Part shown: positions 44,290-51,425 of the stretch, in pieces
Position numbering within the stretch: position 1 is the stretch's first letter
How the letters are laid out: each line of letters begins with the position of its first letter
Origin: Deltaproteobacteria bacterium
Lineage (GTDB): Bacteria; Desulfobacterota; Syntrophia; Syntrophales; UBA2210
Length of the DNA: 51,425 bases
NCBI GenBank assembly: GCA_016935935.1
Contig: JAFGPZ010000261.1
Coordinates: 1 to 51,425, forward strand
Direction: 5' to 3'
Program-made: the position numbers and the translations under genes
Notes under the pieces: generated by a model
What the model was told of the DNA's origin: nothing
The model's input: only the letters and a program-made list of their open reading frames with translations
Database searches by the model: none

Positions 44290-44541
44290 ATGAATGATGA
44301 GAAACAGGCAGTTCTGGATTACTTCGCTGCGAAGAAGGGGAAGTCGAAGTTATATTTCAATGATCTCTTAAAAGCAATTCCCGGGGCGAAGCCGAGGCAG
44401 TTCAAAAAGGTAATCAATGAGATGGTTCAAGAAGGGTTGCTGTGTTATTGGTCCAGCGGAAGCACGACGATGTATATGCTCTCCGGTGATGGCAATTTGG
44501 CTGCTGAAGAATCCGGTATGAGTGACGCAGGTAAAGAATAA
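44290..44541 (+). CDS. dsrD: dissimilatory sulfite reductase-associated protein DsrD
   Basis: An 83-residue winged-helix protein: VLDYFAAKKGKSKLYFNDLL, AIPGAKPRQFKKVINEMVQEG and LLCYWSSGSTTMYML are the DsrD signature. DsrD is found in sulfate and sulfite reducers but not in sulfur oxidisers, and it stimulates DsrAB. In many sulfate reducers dsrD follows dsrB; here it is 2-4 kb away on the opposite strand and has its own promoter. Ribosome site GGAGAG precedes ATG 44290. Confidence 0.93.
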   Translation: MNDEKQAVLDYFAAKKGKSKLYFNDLLKAIPGAKPRQFKKVINEMVQEGLLCYWSSGSTTMYMLSGDGNLAAEESGMSDAGKE

Positions 44542-44562
44542 AAACTTCGTGCGAATTAAAAG

Positions 44563-44602
44563 AAATAAGGGGGAAAGATTGAATCTTCATCCCCCCTTAT
44601 TT
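44563..44602. terminator. bidirectional terminator between dsrD and dsrC
   Basis: AAATAAGGGGG (44563-44573) pairs with CCCCCTTATTT (44592-44602); an inner AAGA/TCTT extends the hairpin. A T-rich tract on the plus side and an A/T-rich tract on the minus side let it stop both dsrD (plus) and the convergent dsrC (minus). Confidence 0.85.
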
Positions 44603-44611
44603 TATTTCTGT

Positions 44612-44929
44612 TTAGACGCAGCCTGTAGGTTTGGGAAGTCCTGCAACCTTGCAGGCGCCCTTTGCAGGTCCCGATGGGAAGAGTTCGTATATGTATTTCA
44701 ATTTGAACCCAGTGTTCTTCGTGAGCAGTCTGATCATTGGTGCGATACCGTACTCTTTGTAGTACTCCTGCAGGTAATTGATTAATTTCCAATGATCTTC
44801 GTTCAATGATTCGATACCTTCCTGTGACGCAGTGTATTCAACCCAGTTTTCATTCCAGTTCTCGAATGCATCAATAAAACCGTCATCGTCTACCATCCAG
44901 GTGTCGCCCTTAAATTCTACTTTTGGCAT
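44612..44929 (-). CDS. dsrC: DsrC/TusE sulfur-carrier protein
   Basis: DsrC carries the sulfite-derived sulfur from DsrAB to the membrane DsrMKJOP complex as a trisulfide. The 105-residue protein shows MPKVEFKGDTWMVDDDGF, WVEYTASQEGI, EDHWKLINYLQEYY and the invariant C-terminal arm PSGPAKGACKVAGLPKPTGC with C93 and C104 before the last residue, so it is a true DsrC and not only TusE. Ribosome site AAGGAGG. Single gene, convergent with dsrD. Confidence 0.95.
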   Translation of the reverse strand: MPKVEFKGDTWMVDDDGFIDAFENWNENWVEYTASQEGIESLNEDHWKLINYLQEYYKEYGIAPMIRLLTKNTGFKLKYIYELFPSGPAKGACKVAGLPKPTGCV

Positions 44930-44990
44930 ATTAAAAACCTCCTTGTTTATTTCTAATGTTTACCGATTGACTCGGTCTATTCCAAACTAA

Positions 44991-45055
44991 CCTCGTCTCA
45001 ACGGCTGGCTATAACCACATAATAAAAGGATATTATAATTCAGATCCTCGTCTCA
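44991..45055. repeat. pair of 10-base direct repeats upstream of dsrC
   Basis: CCTCGTCTCA occurs at 44991-45000 and again at 45046-45055, 55 bases apart, in the 135-base gap between dsrC and dsrN. Both dsrC and the end of dsrN are on the minus strand, so this is the dsrC promoter region. It might be a regulator site; one exact 10-base match may also be chance. Confidence 0.35.
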
Positions 45056-45064
45056 TGTAAGTTC

Positions 45065-46459
45065 TCAATTTCTATTTAACTCCCTTATCTTGCCAATGAA
45101 ACTTTCTGCCCACCCAGGATCTCCAGCTGCGTGAATGTGAGTGTAGGTAGCCAGAAGGTTGTTCTTGACAATCCCGTCTTTCCCTCCGTCGATCCCCTTG
45201 CCGCGGCGCACAGTGAAAGACATACTAATATCAGAGCCTTTTGAAATAACGGCACGAGTATAGTGAAACTCATGTCCCCTTATAATTCTCCCCCTGGGAA
45301 AATATGGATTTTCACCGCTGACTTCTGAAACGGTATATCCGTGACCCTGGGGTCGTTTCTCCATTACGAATCTGATGGGTAGTGCCCCTACCATAGGATA
45401 TTGTTTGTCCTCTACTATAAGGTCATCCCCCAGGTACAAGAGACCGCCACATTCTGCATATACCGGCAATCCGGCCTCGATCCTTGCCTTTAAAGTGTTT
45501 CGGAATACACTGTTGTTAGCCAATACTTTTGCCTGTGTTTCAGGAAATCCGCCACCTATGTAGAGGCCATCGATATCAGGGAGTTTATCATCCTTTATGG
45601 AATTGATTTCTATCAGAGTGGCGCCTGATTTCTTTAACTGATCCAGATTTTCCGGGTAGTAAAACCAGAAGGATTGATCTCTTATGACACCTATACGAAA
45701 TTTCTTATCATGGTCTCCTTTTAAATGTTCTTCCCCATTAAAGTCGGAGACCTCTTCCAGATTTTTACAATTACGAGCTATCTTCCATAATATGTCGAGA
45801 TCAATTGAGTCGCCGACAACAGAACGCGCAACGCCTATAGATCTTTCAGCATTTTTTCTTTCCTGAAAAGGTACAAGACCCATATGTCTCTCAGGAAGAG
45901 GATTATTCTTTAATTTCGGGATATACCCGATTACGGGTATGTCACAGTAACGTTCGATGGCGCCGCCTATGAGAGACTTCTGCCTTGTCCCGGCTACCCT
46001 GTTGAGAATAACTCCTCCTATATGGATGTTACGATCAAATACTTGACAACCCTTGACAAGGGCCGCGACGGTTCGAGTCGACATACTCACATCTACAATG
46101 AGAATGACAGAGGCACCGAGTGTCTTTGCCAATTCTGCTGAACTGCAGGAACCCTCTTTGTCAAGACCGTCATATAAACCTCTGTTACCTTCGATAACTG
46201 CGATATCGGTATTGGACGCATGAATTTTAAAAGATCTGATGATCTGTGCCCTGGTCATCAGGAACATATCAAGATTATAACACTGGCTTCCTGACGACAG
46301 GGTTATCCACGCCGGATCTATGAAATCAGGTCCCTTTTTGAAAGGGGATACGCTGTATCCCCTTTCATGCAAAAGAGACGTAAGTCCAACTGTTAAAAGT
46401 GTTTTACCCGACCCTCCTCTAAGCCCAGCCAGGACTATACGAGGGGGCACATTAACCAT
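45065..46459 (-). CDS. dsrN: cobyrinate a,c-diamide synthase family protein DsrN
   Basis: ATP-dependent, glutamine-using amidase. The 464-residue protein has a P-loop-like start (VLAGLRGGSGKTLLTVGL), the synthetase region VIEGNRGLYDGLD, GGVILNRVAG and a C-terminal glutamine-amidotransferase domain with AECGGLLYLGDDLIV and HEFHYTR. In sulfate reducers a gene of this type next to dsrAB is DsrN, thought to amidate the sirohaem of DsrAB; elsewhere the same family is CbiA/CobB of cobalamin synthesis. The 3-base gap after dsrB supports DsrN. No other cobalamin gene is in the window. Confidence 0.85.
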   Translation of the reverse strand: MVNVPPRIVLAGLRGGSGKTLLTVGLTSLLHERGYSVSPFKKGPDFIDPAWITLSSGSQCYNLDMFLMTRAQIIRSFKIHASNTDIAVIEGNRGLYDGLDKEGSCSSAELAKTLGASVILIVDVSMSTRTVAALVKGCQVFDRNIHIGGVILNRVAGTRQKSLIGGAIERYCDIPVIGYIPKLKNNPLPERHMGLVPFQERKNAERSIGVARSVVGDSIDLDILWKIARNCKNLEEVSDFNGEEHLKGDHDKKFRIGVIRDQSFWFYYPENLDQLKKSGATLIEINSIKDDKLPDIDGLYIGGGFPETQAKVLANNSVFRNTLKARIEAGLPVYAECGGLLYLGDDLIVEDKQYPMVGALPIRFVMEKRPQGHGYTVSEVSGENPYFPRGRIIRGHEFHYTRAVISKGSDISMSFTVRRGKGIDGGKDGIVKNNLLATYTHIHAAGDPGWAESFIGKIRELNRN

Positions 46460-46462
46460 TGC

Positions 46463-47572
46463 TTAGTCCGTCCACTTAAAGAGTGTGCTCTGTCTCCATG
46501 AAGGATAGGCAAAACGGTAATCGTCAATAACCTTATCGGTGAAAGGTATTTCACACTTCTCGAAGAACCTTTCCCATCCTATCCTCTGAGCCCAATCCCC
46601 CAGCCTTTCGTATTTCCTGGCATCTCCCGCATAGGTTTCCAGGATCTTCTTAACAGCCTGCACCGTCTGGGGCCATCGAGGTGGTTCGTTGGGAATGAAT
46701 GGGATAACAACTTTCGAAAACTGGGGTTTTGTCAGCCTGTTGGAAATCTTTCCACCAACAAGAATAGCAACACCGTCGCCTTCTGCGTCATTCATCGGCA
46801 TGGCGGGACACATAGTGAAGCAGTTGCCGCAGAACATACACTTGTCGTTATTCACTTCTACGCTTCTAGACCCGTCTTCTTTCTTAATGATTTTAATTGC
46901 CCCAGTGGGACAAGCTGCTACAGCCAATGGAATCTCACATACCTTGTTTATGTAGTCTTCATCGATCATGGGCGGTTTCCTGTGTATTCCCACAATAGCA
47001 ATGTCAGAAGCGTGTACAGCACCGCACATATTCAGGCAGCACGCCAAGGAAATTCTAACATGAGCAGGCAACTGCATACTTTGAAAATGTTCAAAGATTT
47101 GGTCAAGTACCGCTTTGACGCAGCCCGAGGCATCGACAGCTGCCGTATGGCAGTGTATCCATCCCTGTGTGTGTACTATATTAGTGACACCGGCACCCGT
47201 TCCACCAATGGGGAATCTGTTTCCCCTGCTCTTCAGGTCATCTATCAAAGGCTGAAGCTTTGCTTTATCAGAAACCAGAAATTCTATATTGTTTCTCGTC
47301 GTAAACCTTAGATGTCCGTCGCAATATTTATCGGCGATCTCGCAAATTTCTCGTATATGATAGATGCTCATTATTCGAGTTCCACCTGTCCTCACGGTGT
47401 ATAGTTCGTCACCGGTTTCAGAGTGATGAACCATGATGCCGGGCTCTAAGATTTCGTGATAATCCCACTTCCCGTAGTTTTTCTTTACTATTTCCGGGAA
47501 GAACTGTTCGTAATGGGCAGGACCGATATCGGTAATCCTGTCCCGCATTGGATTTGCTGGATCATATGGCAT
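46463..47572 (-). CDS. dsrB: dissimilatory sulfite reductase beta subunit
   Basis: The 369-residue protein contains [16 protein letters not shown], the sirohaem-[4Fe-4S] site segment [18 protein letters not shown] and an inserted ferredoxin domain ([15 protein letters not shown], plus the earlier ACPTGAIKI). DsrB with DsrA forms an A2B2 enzyme that reduces sulfite with six electrons to sulfide-level sulfur on DsrC. Ribosome site TAGGGGGT; 12 bases after dsrA. Confidence 0.96.
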   Translation of the reverse strand: MPYDPANPMRDRITDIGPAHYEQFFPEIVKKNYGKWDYHEILEPGIMVHHSETGDELYTVRTGGTRIMSIYHIREICEIADKYCDGHLRFTTRNNIEFLVSDKAKLQPLIDDLKSRGNRFPIGGTGAGVTNIVHTQGWIHCHTAAVDASGCVKAVLDQIFEHFQSMQLPAHVRISLACCLNMCGAVHASDIAIVGIHRKPPMIDEDYINKVCEIPLAVAACPTGAIKIIKKEDGSRSVEVNNDKCMFCGNCFTMCPAMPMNDAEGDGVAILVGGKISNRLTKPQFSKVVIPFIPNEPPRWPQTVQAVKKILETYAGDARKYERLGDWAQRIGWERFFEKCEIPFTDKVIDDYRFAYPSWRQSTLFKWTD

Positions 47573-47584
47573 AGTTTTTACCCC

Positions 47585-48859
47585 CTACATAGCGTGTTCT
47601 TTTCTAAATTTATGAATATCTCTGGTGAAGCCGCCTTCTACCTCTTCTTCTTTCCAGAAGATGTAGGGATTTTCTCTCGGATATTCTATCATTTGAGGAA
47701 TTGCTTTGATCTCCGTCACCTCGATAAACTCTTGCATCCCTTTTCGCTGGATCAGCTCACCAAGTCTTTCCCGGTTTCTTCCTTCCTCCATCCACCAGTC
47801 CCAAACCTTATCGACAAAGTCCTTGAATTCTTCAAAGGGAGGTTGCATTTCCATAAAGGGAATCACAAGGGTACAAAGCTGGGCACCTTCAAGGATTGGG
47901 GCTTTCCCTCCGACAAGAATACTGGCTCCCTGTTCTTTACCGACTCTTAATGCTCTTGGCATTACATTAATGCAGTGCATGCAGCGGTTACATTCACGGT
48001 TGTTGATCTTTAGCGTATTTCCATCCCAACTCATACAGGATGTGGGGCAGAGCGCTATTACCTCTTTTTCTATGTCGAAAGGTCCCCAGTCTCTTCCGCT
48101 TAAGGCACCTCCATCGGCAGGGAATTCACCGGCTACGTAAGCCTTTACAGCCGCCTGATCTATTCTGATATCGTCTTTCCATGTTCCTATTATCGCGCAG
48201 TCAGATCGTGCTATTGAAGCTACGCAATCATTGGGGCATCCTGATATCTTGAATTTGAACTTGTATGGGAATGCGGGACGATGAAGTTCATCCTGATATT
48301 CGTTGGTTATATCGTGAGTCAACGCTTGAGTATCAAGGCATGAGAATTCACAGCGAGCCTTTCCAATGCAGCATGAAGGAGATCTCAGGTTGGATCCCGA
48401 TCCGCCCAGGTCGGTTTTCAGGTCGTGGGTCAGGTCATAAAACGTAGGTTCCAACTCATCCGTTTTACATCCCAGAAAGATAATATCTCCTGTGGATCCA
48501 TGCATGTTGGTCATACCGCTGCCATGCTTTTCCCATAGGTTACACATATTTTTTAAATACTCTGTTGTATAAAACCTGCTGGATGGTTGATTGACACGGA
48601 GCGTATGAAATGCTTCAACTTTCGGGAAAAGATCCGGTCTGTCGCAGTAGCGCCCGATAACTCCTCCTCCGTATCCAAAGACTCCTACTATACCGCCATG
48701 TTTCCAATGGCCTACCTTGTCTTTATAGGACAATTCCAAGAGTCCCAAGAGATCTTCTACCATCTCGTTCTTTTCGGCCATCTTTTTCATGTCAGTGACA
48801 AAACTTGGCCAGGGACCGCTTTCCAATTCATCCAATAAAGGTGTATCGTGTTTTGGCAT
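47585..48859 (-). CDS. dsrA: dissimilatory sulfite reductase alpha subunit
   Basis: The 424-residue protein has the typical start LLDELESGPWPSFVTDMKK, the sirohaem/cluster cysteines in SCCIGKARCEFSCLDTQ and KISGCPNDCVASIARSD, and a ferredoxin domain (CPTSCMSWDG, CNRCMHCINVMP). The order dsrA-dsrB-dsrN on the minus strand suggests one operon. The reductive type follows from the presence of dsrD and dsrN. Ribosome site AGGAGG upstream. DsrMKJOP, aprAB and sat are not in the window. Confidence 0.96.
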   Translation of the reverse strand: MPKHDTPLLDELESGPWPSFVTDMKKMAEKNEMVEDLLGLLELSYKDKVGHWKHGGIVGVFGYGGGVIGRYCDRPDLFPKVEAFHTLRVNQPSSRFYTTEYLKNMCNLWEKHGSGMTNMHGSTGDIIFLGCKTDELEPTFYDLTHDLKTDLGGSGSNLRSPSCCIGKARCEFSCLDTQALTHDITNEYQDELHRPAFPYKFKFKISGCPNDCVASIARSDCAIIGTWKDDIRIDQAAVKAYVAGEFPADGGALSGRDWGPFDIEKEVIALCPTSCMSWDGNTLKINNRECNRCMHCINVMPRALRVGKEQGASILVGGKAPILEGAQLCTLVIPFMEMQPPFEEFKDFVDKVWDWWMEEGRNRERLGELIQRKGMQEFIEVTEIKAIPQMIEYPRENPYIFWKEEEVEGGFTRDIHKFRKEHAM

Positions 48860-49467
48860 GTGCTTACCTCCTATTACCTTAAATTAATCATTATCGTTTT
48901 ACATCTTCTACCTAAAAAATAACAATTTTTCCCTGAAGAATTTGTCTGAAATCGACATTTAGTTCCGGAGATCAAGACCTGTAGAAATGCGGGAATTCTA
49001 ACTTAAGGATATTCATTCCCGTCATTACTTAAAAATATGTCCCTCTATTCGGTTCGGGAAAACTGATAATGGCCTTCATATACCGAGAGAGTCATTTATG
49101 TCAAGTCCATATGGCGTTTTTTTTAATAATTATTCTTCTTAGAGAGACTTCCTTGTTTTATATTTGAATTTTCTGTGAAAGACTTAACAAAAAATTCTGA
49201 CTGCCATTGAGCTCGGCTCATCCGTTCCAACCTCTTTATATGCTTCAGGCATTGGTTTTGCGCTGGGATATACTTATGGTGGTCTTTTTTCACTCTGCGC
49301 ACCCTTAAGTTTTATATTTATGATTTGCAAAAGATAATAACCAGTTGTATGTTGACACTGTCATTTGTTACATTGCTACGTTTTTTTTGATATTTCCGGT
49401 TTCGCTGCTGTAGTTGTTGTTCAAAGCCCTTCTTTGAAGGCGCTCATAAAGATAAGAGGTGTCAGCA
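48860..49467. other. dsrA-larA divergent intergenic region
   Basis: A 608-base AT-rich gap carrying the leaders of dsrA (minus) and larA (plus). It contains an inverted repeat CGGGAAT-N18-ATTCCCG (48990-49021), a short MFS-like remnant (49185-49337) and a small hairpin CCTTC-TTT-GAAGG just before the larA ribosome site. I see no other gene or RNA. Confidence 0.55.
49185..49337 (+). pseudogene. possible remnant of a membrane transporter
   Basis: A stop-to-stop frame without a start codon reads TAIELGSSVPTSLYASG, GIGFALGYTYGGLFSL and CAPLSFIFMICKR. This resembles the end of a major-facilitator protein (E...PT..A.G.G...G...GG...AP) and has a clear membrane segment. It may be the decayed tail of a transporter gene once associated with the larA region. 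Weak call. Confidence 0.4.
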
Positions 49468-50724
49468 ATGAAAATAGAATTGGCCTACGGAAAAGGTGTA
49501 AAGATATTAGAGATACCTGAAGATAATATTGCCAGCATAATATATCCAAAAGAGCGATCGGAGGTTAATAATCCTGAGGAAGAAGTTTTGAGGTCTCTTG
49601 AGAATCCTATAGGCTCTCTTCCTCTAAGGGAAATTGTTGACAGATACAAGGCGCCGAAGGTAACAATTATCGTCAATGATATAACACGCCCCGTACCGTA
49701 CAGACTTATTCTGCCACCCCTCATGAAGCAACTGAGTGGGGTTCCTACTGAAAACATAGATTTTATCGTGGCAACGGGCATACACAGGCCCCAGACAGAC
49801 ATGGAAAATAGAGTGCTTTACTCCGACGAACTTGTCGAGAAGTACAGATTTTCGAACCATGACTGCGATAAAGATCTTGTAGGTCTGAGTGTCCTTAATG
49901 ACGGGACTCTCCTGAGTATAAATAAAAAGGTGGCAGAGGCTGATATTGTTATCGGAACGGGGATGATTACCCTTCATTATTTTGCTGGCTATTCGGGCGG
50001 GCGCAAATCGATTGTTCCAGGCGTTGCAGGACGTGATATAATCACGAGGAGTCATTCGATGATGGTAGATCCTTTGGCGAAATGTGGATTTATTGAAGCC
50101 AATCCTGTCAATAACATAATGATAGAGGGAGCAAAAAAGCTCCCCATGTTCTTTATTGTAAATGTTATTACGAACACCAAAAGGGAGATTGTCAAGGTTG
50201 TAAGCGGGGATATGGAGAAGGCTTGGATGGAGGGCATAAAGGCCTGCCGGGAGATGTCCTGTTATCCAATAAACAGGAAATATGAGGTAGTTATAGCGTC
50301 CGCTGGCGGGTATCCCAAGGATATTAATGTCTACCAGGCGCAGAAGGCGCTGGAATATGCATCCTATGCGACGGAAAAGGGAGGAACCATTGTTCTCCTG
50401 GCTCAGTGTGAAGAAGGATACGGTGAAGATACCTTTGAAAAATGGATGAATGATGCCACCTGTCCTGAGGCGATTGTGAAGAGATTAATAAGAGGCTTTG
50501 AACTGGGCGGCCACAAGGCTTATGCAATTGCCAGGGTAGCGCTTGAAAACGATATTGTTCTAGTGTCGAGTCTGAACAGGGAAAGAGTTAAAAACCTTTT
50601 CTGCCATCCGGCAGGGCATCTTTCCGATGCGATAAAATACATAGAAAAAAAGCATGGGAAGAGATTCAGTGCTCTTGTAATGCCGGAGGCCGGGGGAACA
50701 TTCCCCATCTTAAGCGACTTTTAA
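49468..50724 (+). CDS. larA: lactate racemase LarA-family protein
   Basis: LarA interconverts D- and L-lactate with a nickel-pincer nucleotide. The 418-residue protein has VNDITRPVPYRLILPPLM, the histidine in FIVATGIHRPQTD, HYFAGYSGGRKSIVPGVAG with the cofactor-linked lysine, a histidine in ITRSHSMM, and ASAGGYPKDINVYQAQKAL. ATG 49468 follows GAGGTGTCAGCA. LarB, LarC and LarE, which make the cofactor, are not in the window. Substrates other than lactate are known in the family, so lactate is not certain. Confidence 0.87.
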   Translation: MKIELAYGKGVKILEIPEDNIASIIYPKERSEVNNPEEEVLRSLENPIGSLPLREIVDRYKAPKVTIIVNDITRPVPYRLILPPLMKQLSGVPTENIDFIVATGIHRPQTDMENRVLYSDELVEKYRFSNHDCDKDLVGLSVLNDGTLLSINKKVAEADIVIGTGMITLHYFAGYSGGRKSIVPGVAGRDIITRSHSMMVDPLAKCGFIEANPVNNIMIEGAKKLPMFFIVNVITNTKREIVKVVSGDMEKAWMEGIKACREMSCYPINRKYEVVIASAGGYPKDINVYQAQKALEYASYATEKGGTIVLLAQCEEGYGEDTFEKWMNDATCPEAIVKRLIRGFELGGHKAYAIARVALENDIVLVSSLNRERVKNLFCHPAGHLSDAIKYIEKKHGKRFSALVMPEAGGTFPILSDF

Positions 50725-50775
50725 ATCAAGGATTTCAGCAAGCAACGTTTTTTATCAACTTTTTTAATTTTATGC

Positions 50776-50802
50776 TTGACTATTTGAATTAGGCAGTATA
50801 GA
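50776..50802 (+). promoter_or_regulatory. possible upstream promoter of the rRNA operon
   Basis: TTGACT (50776-50781) and TATAGA (50797-50802) separated by 15 bases, about 200 bases before the 16S gene. Tandem rRNA promoters are common, but the short spacing makes this one uncertain. Confidence 0.3.
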
Positions 50803-50866
50803 AACCCGCTTCGCTTGATGAGGTACCTGTTTTCGAATCATCGAGTAAAAAAATTAAAAATAAAGC

Positions 50867-50895
50867 TTGACAACGGAATTCATATAATTTATATA
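50867..50895 (+). promoter_or_regulatory. main promoter of the rRNA operon
   Basis: TTGACA (50867-50872), 17 bases, TATATA (50890-50895), with an A/T-rich tract just upstream that looks like an UP element. Transcription should start near 50902, about 100 bases before the 16S gene. Confidence 0.75.
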
Positions 50896-50917
50896 GTGAG
50901 GCTCGTTTTAATCAAAA

Positions 50918-50929
50918 GTTCTTTTTAAA
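50918..50929 (+). promoter_or_regulatory. boxA-like antitermination site in the rRNA leader
   Basis: GTTCTTTTTAAA resembles the boxA consensus (TGCTCTTTAA) and lies in the leader between promoter and 16S gene, where rRNA antitermination starts. Match is partial. Confidence 0.4.
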
Positions 50930-51000
50930 TTGAATAGTGGGATCACCAATTTTGTGGGTCATGGTTAATTCGATATTTGAATAGAAGTTAGATTTTTTTC

Positions 51001-51425
<425 letters not shown>

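Noticed and set aside
45065..46459. Cobalamin-pathway CbiA reading of the amidotransferase gene
   Set aside because: The gene follows dsrB after 3 bases and no other cobalamin gene or riboswitch is present, so DsrN is more likely; the family itself cannot separate the two.

Overview
The window looks like chromosome from a sulfate-reducing member of the Desulfobacterota (former Deltaproteobacteria). The evidence is a reductive dissimilatory sulfite reductase set (dsrA, dsrB, dsrN, dsrC and the reducer-specific dsrD), Gram-negative envelope genes (lptD, many lipoproteins), a malic enzyme/fumarase/succinate dehydrogenase operon of the kind used to oxidise succinate or propionate, UGA-decoded selenocysteine, and a partial 16S rRNA with deltaproteobacterial features. 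Genus cannot be fixed by eye.

Layout. 1-6.1 kb: housekeeping genes lptD, rplM-rpsI (promoter and perfect terminator), argC, cysS. 6.1-15.4 kb: envelope region with a haem-binding TolB-propeller lipoprotein, then a minus-strand run of six exported proteins containing CsgG/FlgO-like, LPP20/FlgP-like and FlgT-like members but no flagellar genes, with a decayed domain remnant inside it and a further TolB-N-like lipoprotein divergent from it. 15.4-18.1 kb: RNase Z-like hydrolase, stand-alone NusG paralogue, ribD. 18.2-24.7 kb: a tight seven-gene C4-dicarboxylate operon (malic enzyme, fumarase alpha/beta, SdhA-C-D-B). 24.8-28.3 kb: small cysteine-rich protein, MFS transporter, Asp/Glu racemase-like protein, DUF169 protein.

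28.4-31.4 kb is the most unusual region: a DsrE-like protein, two half-size YeeE/YedE membrane proteins and an AhpC-type peroxiredoxin. The first YeeE/YedE half and the peroxiredoxin both have an in-frame TGA exactly where the family has its functional cysteine, and each TGA is followed at the right distance by a hairpin with a GGTC-type loop (bacterial SECIS). Both are read here as selenoproteins; a standard gene caller would split or truncate them.

31.4-35.5 kb: transglutaminase-like protein, lytic transglycosylase, RlmD-type RNA methyltransferase, ferredoxin. 35.9-42.7 kb: a uptake/catabolic module (FAD-dependent reductase, tripartite tricarboxylate transporter tctC-tctB-tctA, UbiD decarboxylase) bracketed by two sharp-edged copies of a ~114-bp direct repeat; its tctA is interrupted by a TGA. 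42.9-48.9 kb: an uncharacterised small protein, a nitrilase-family hydrolase, dsrD and dsrC converging on a shared terminator, then dsrN, dsrB, dsrA on the minus strand. 49.5-51.4 kb: larA and the start of an rRNA operon with a strong promoter.

All calls rest on reading the sequence and on knowledge of the families; no database search was possible.
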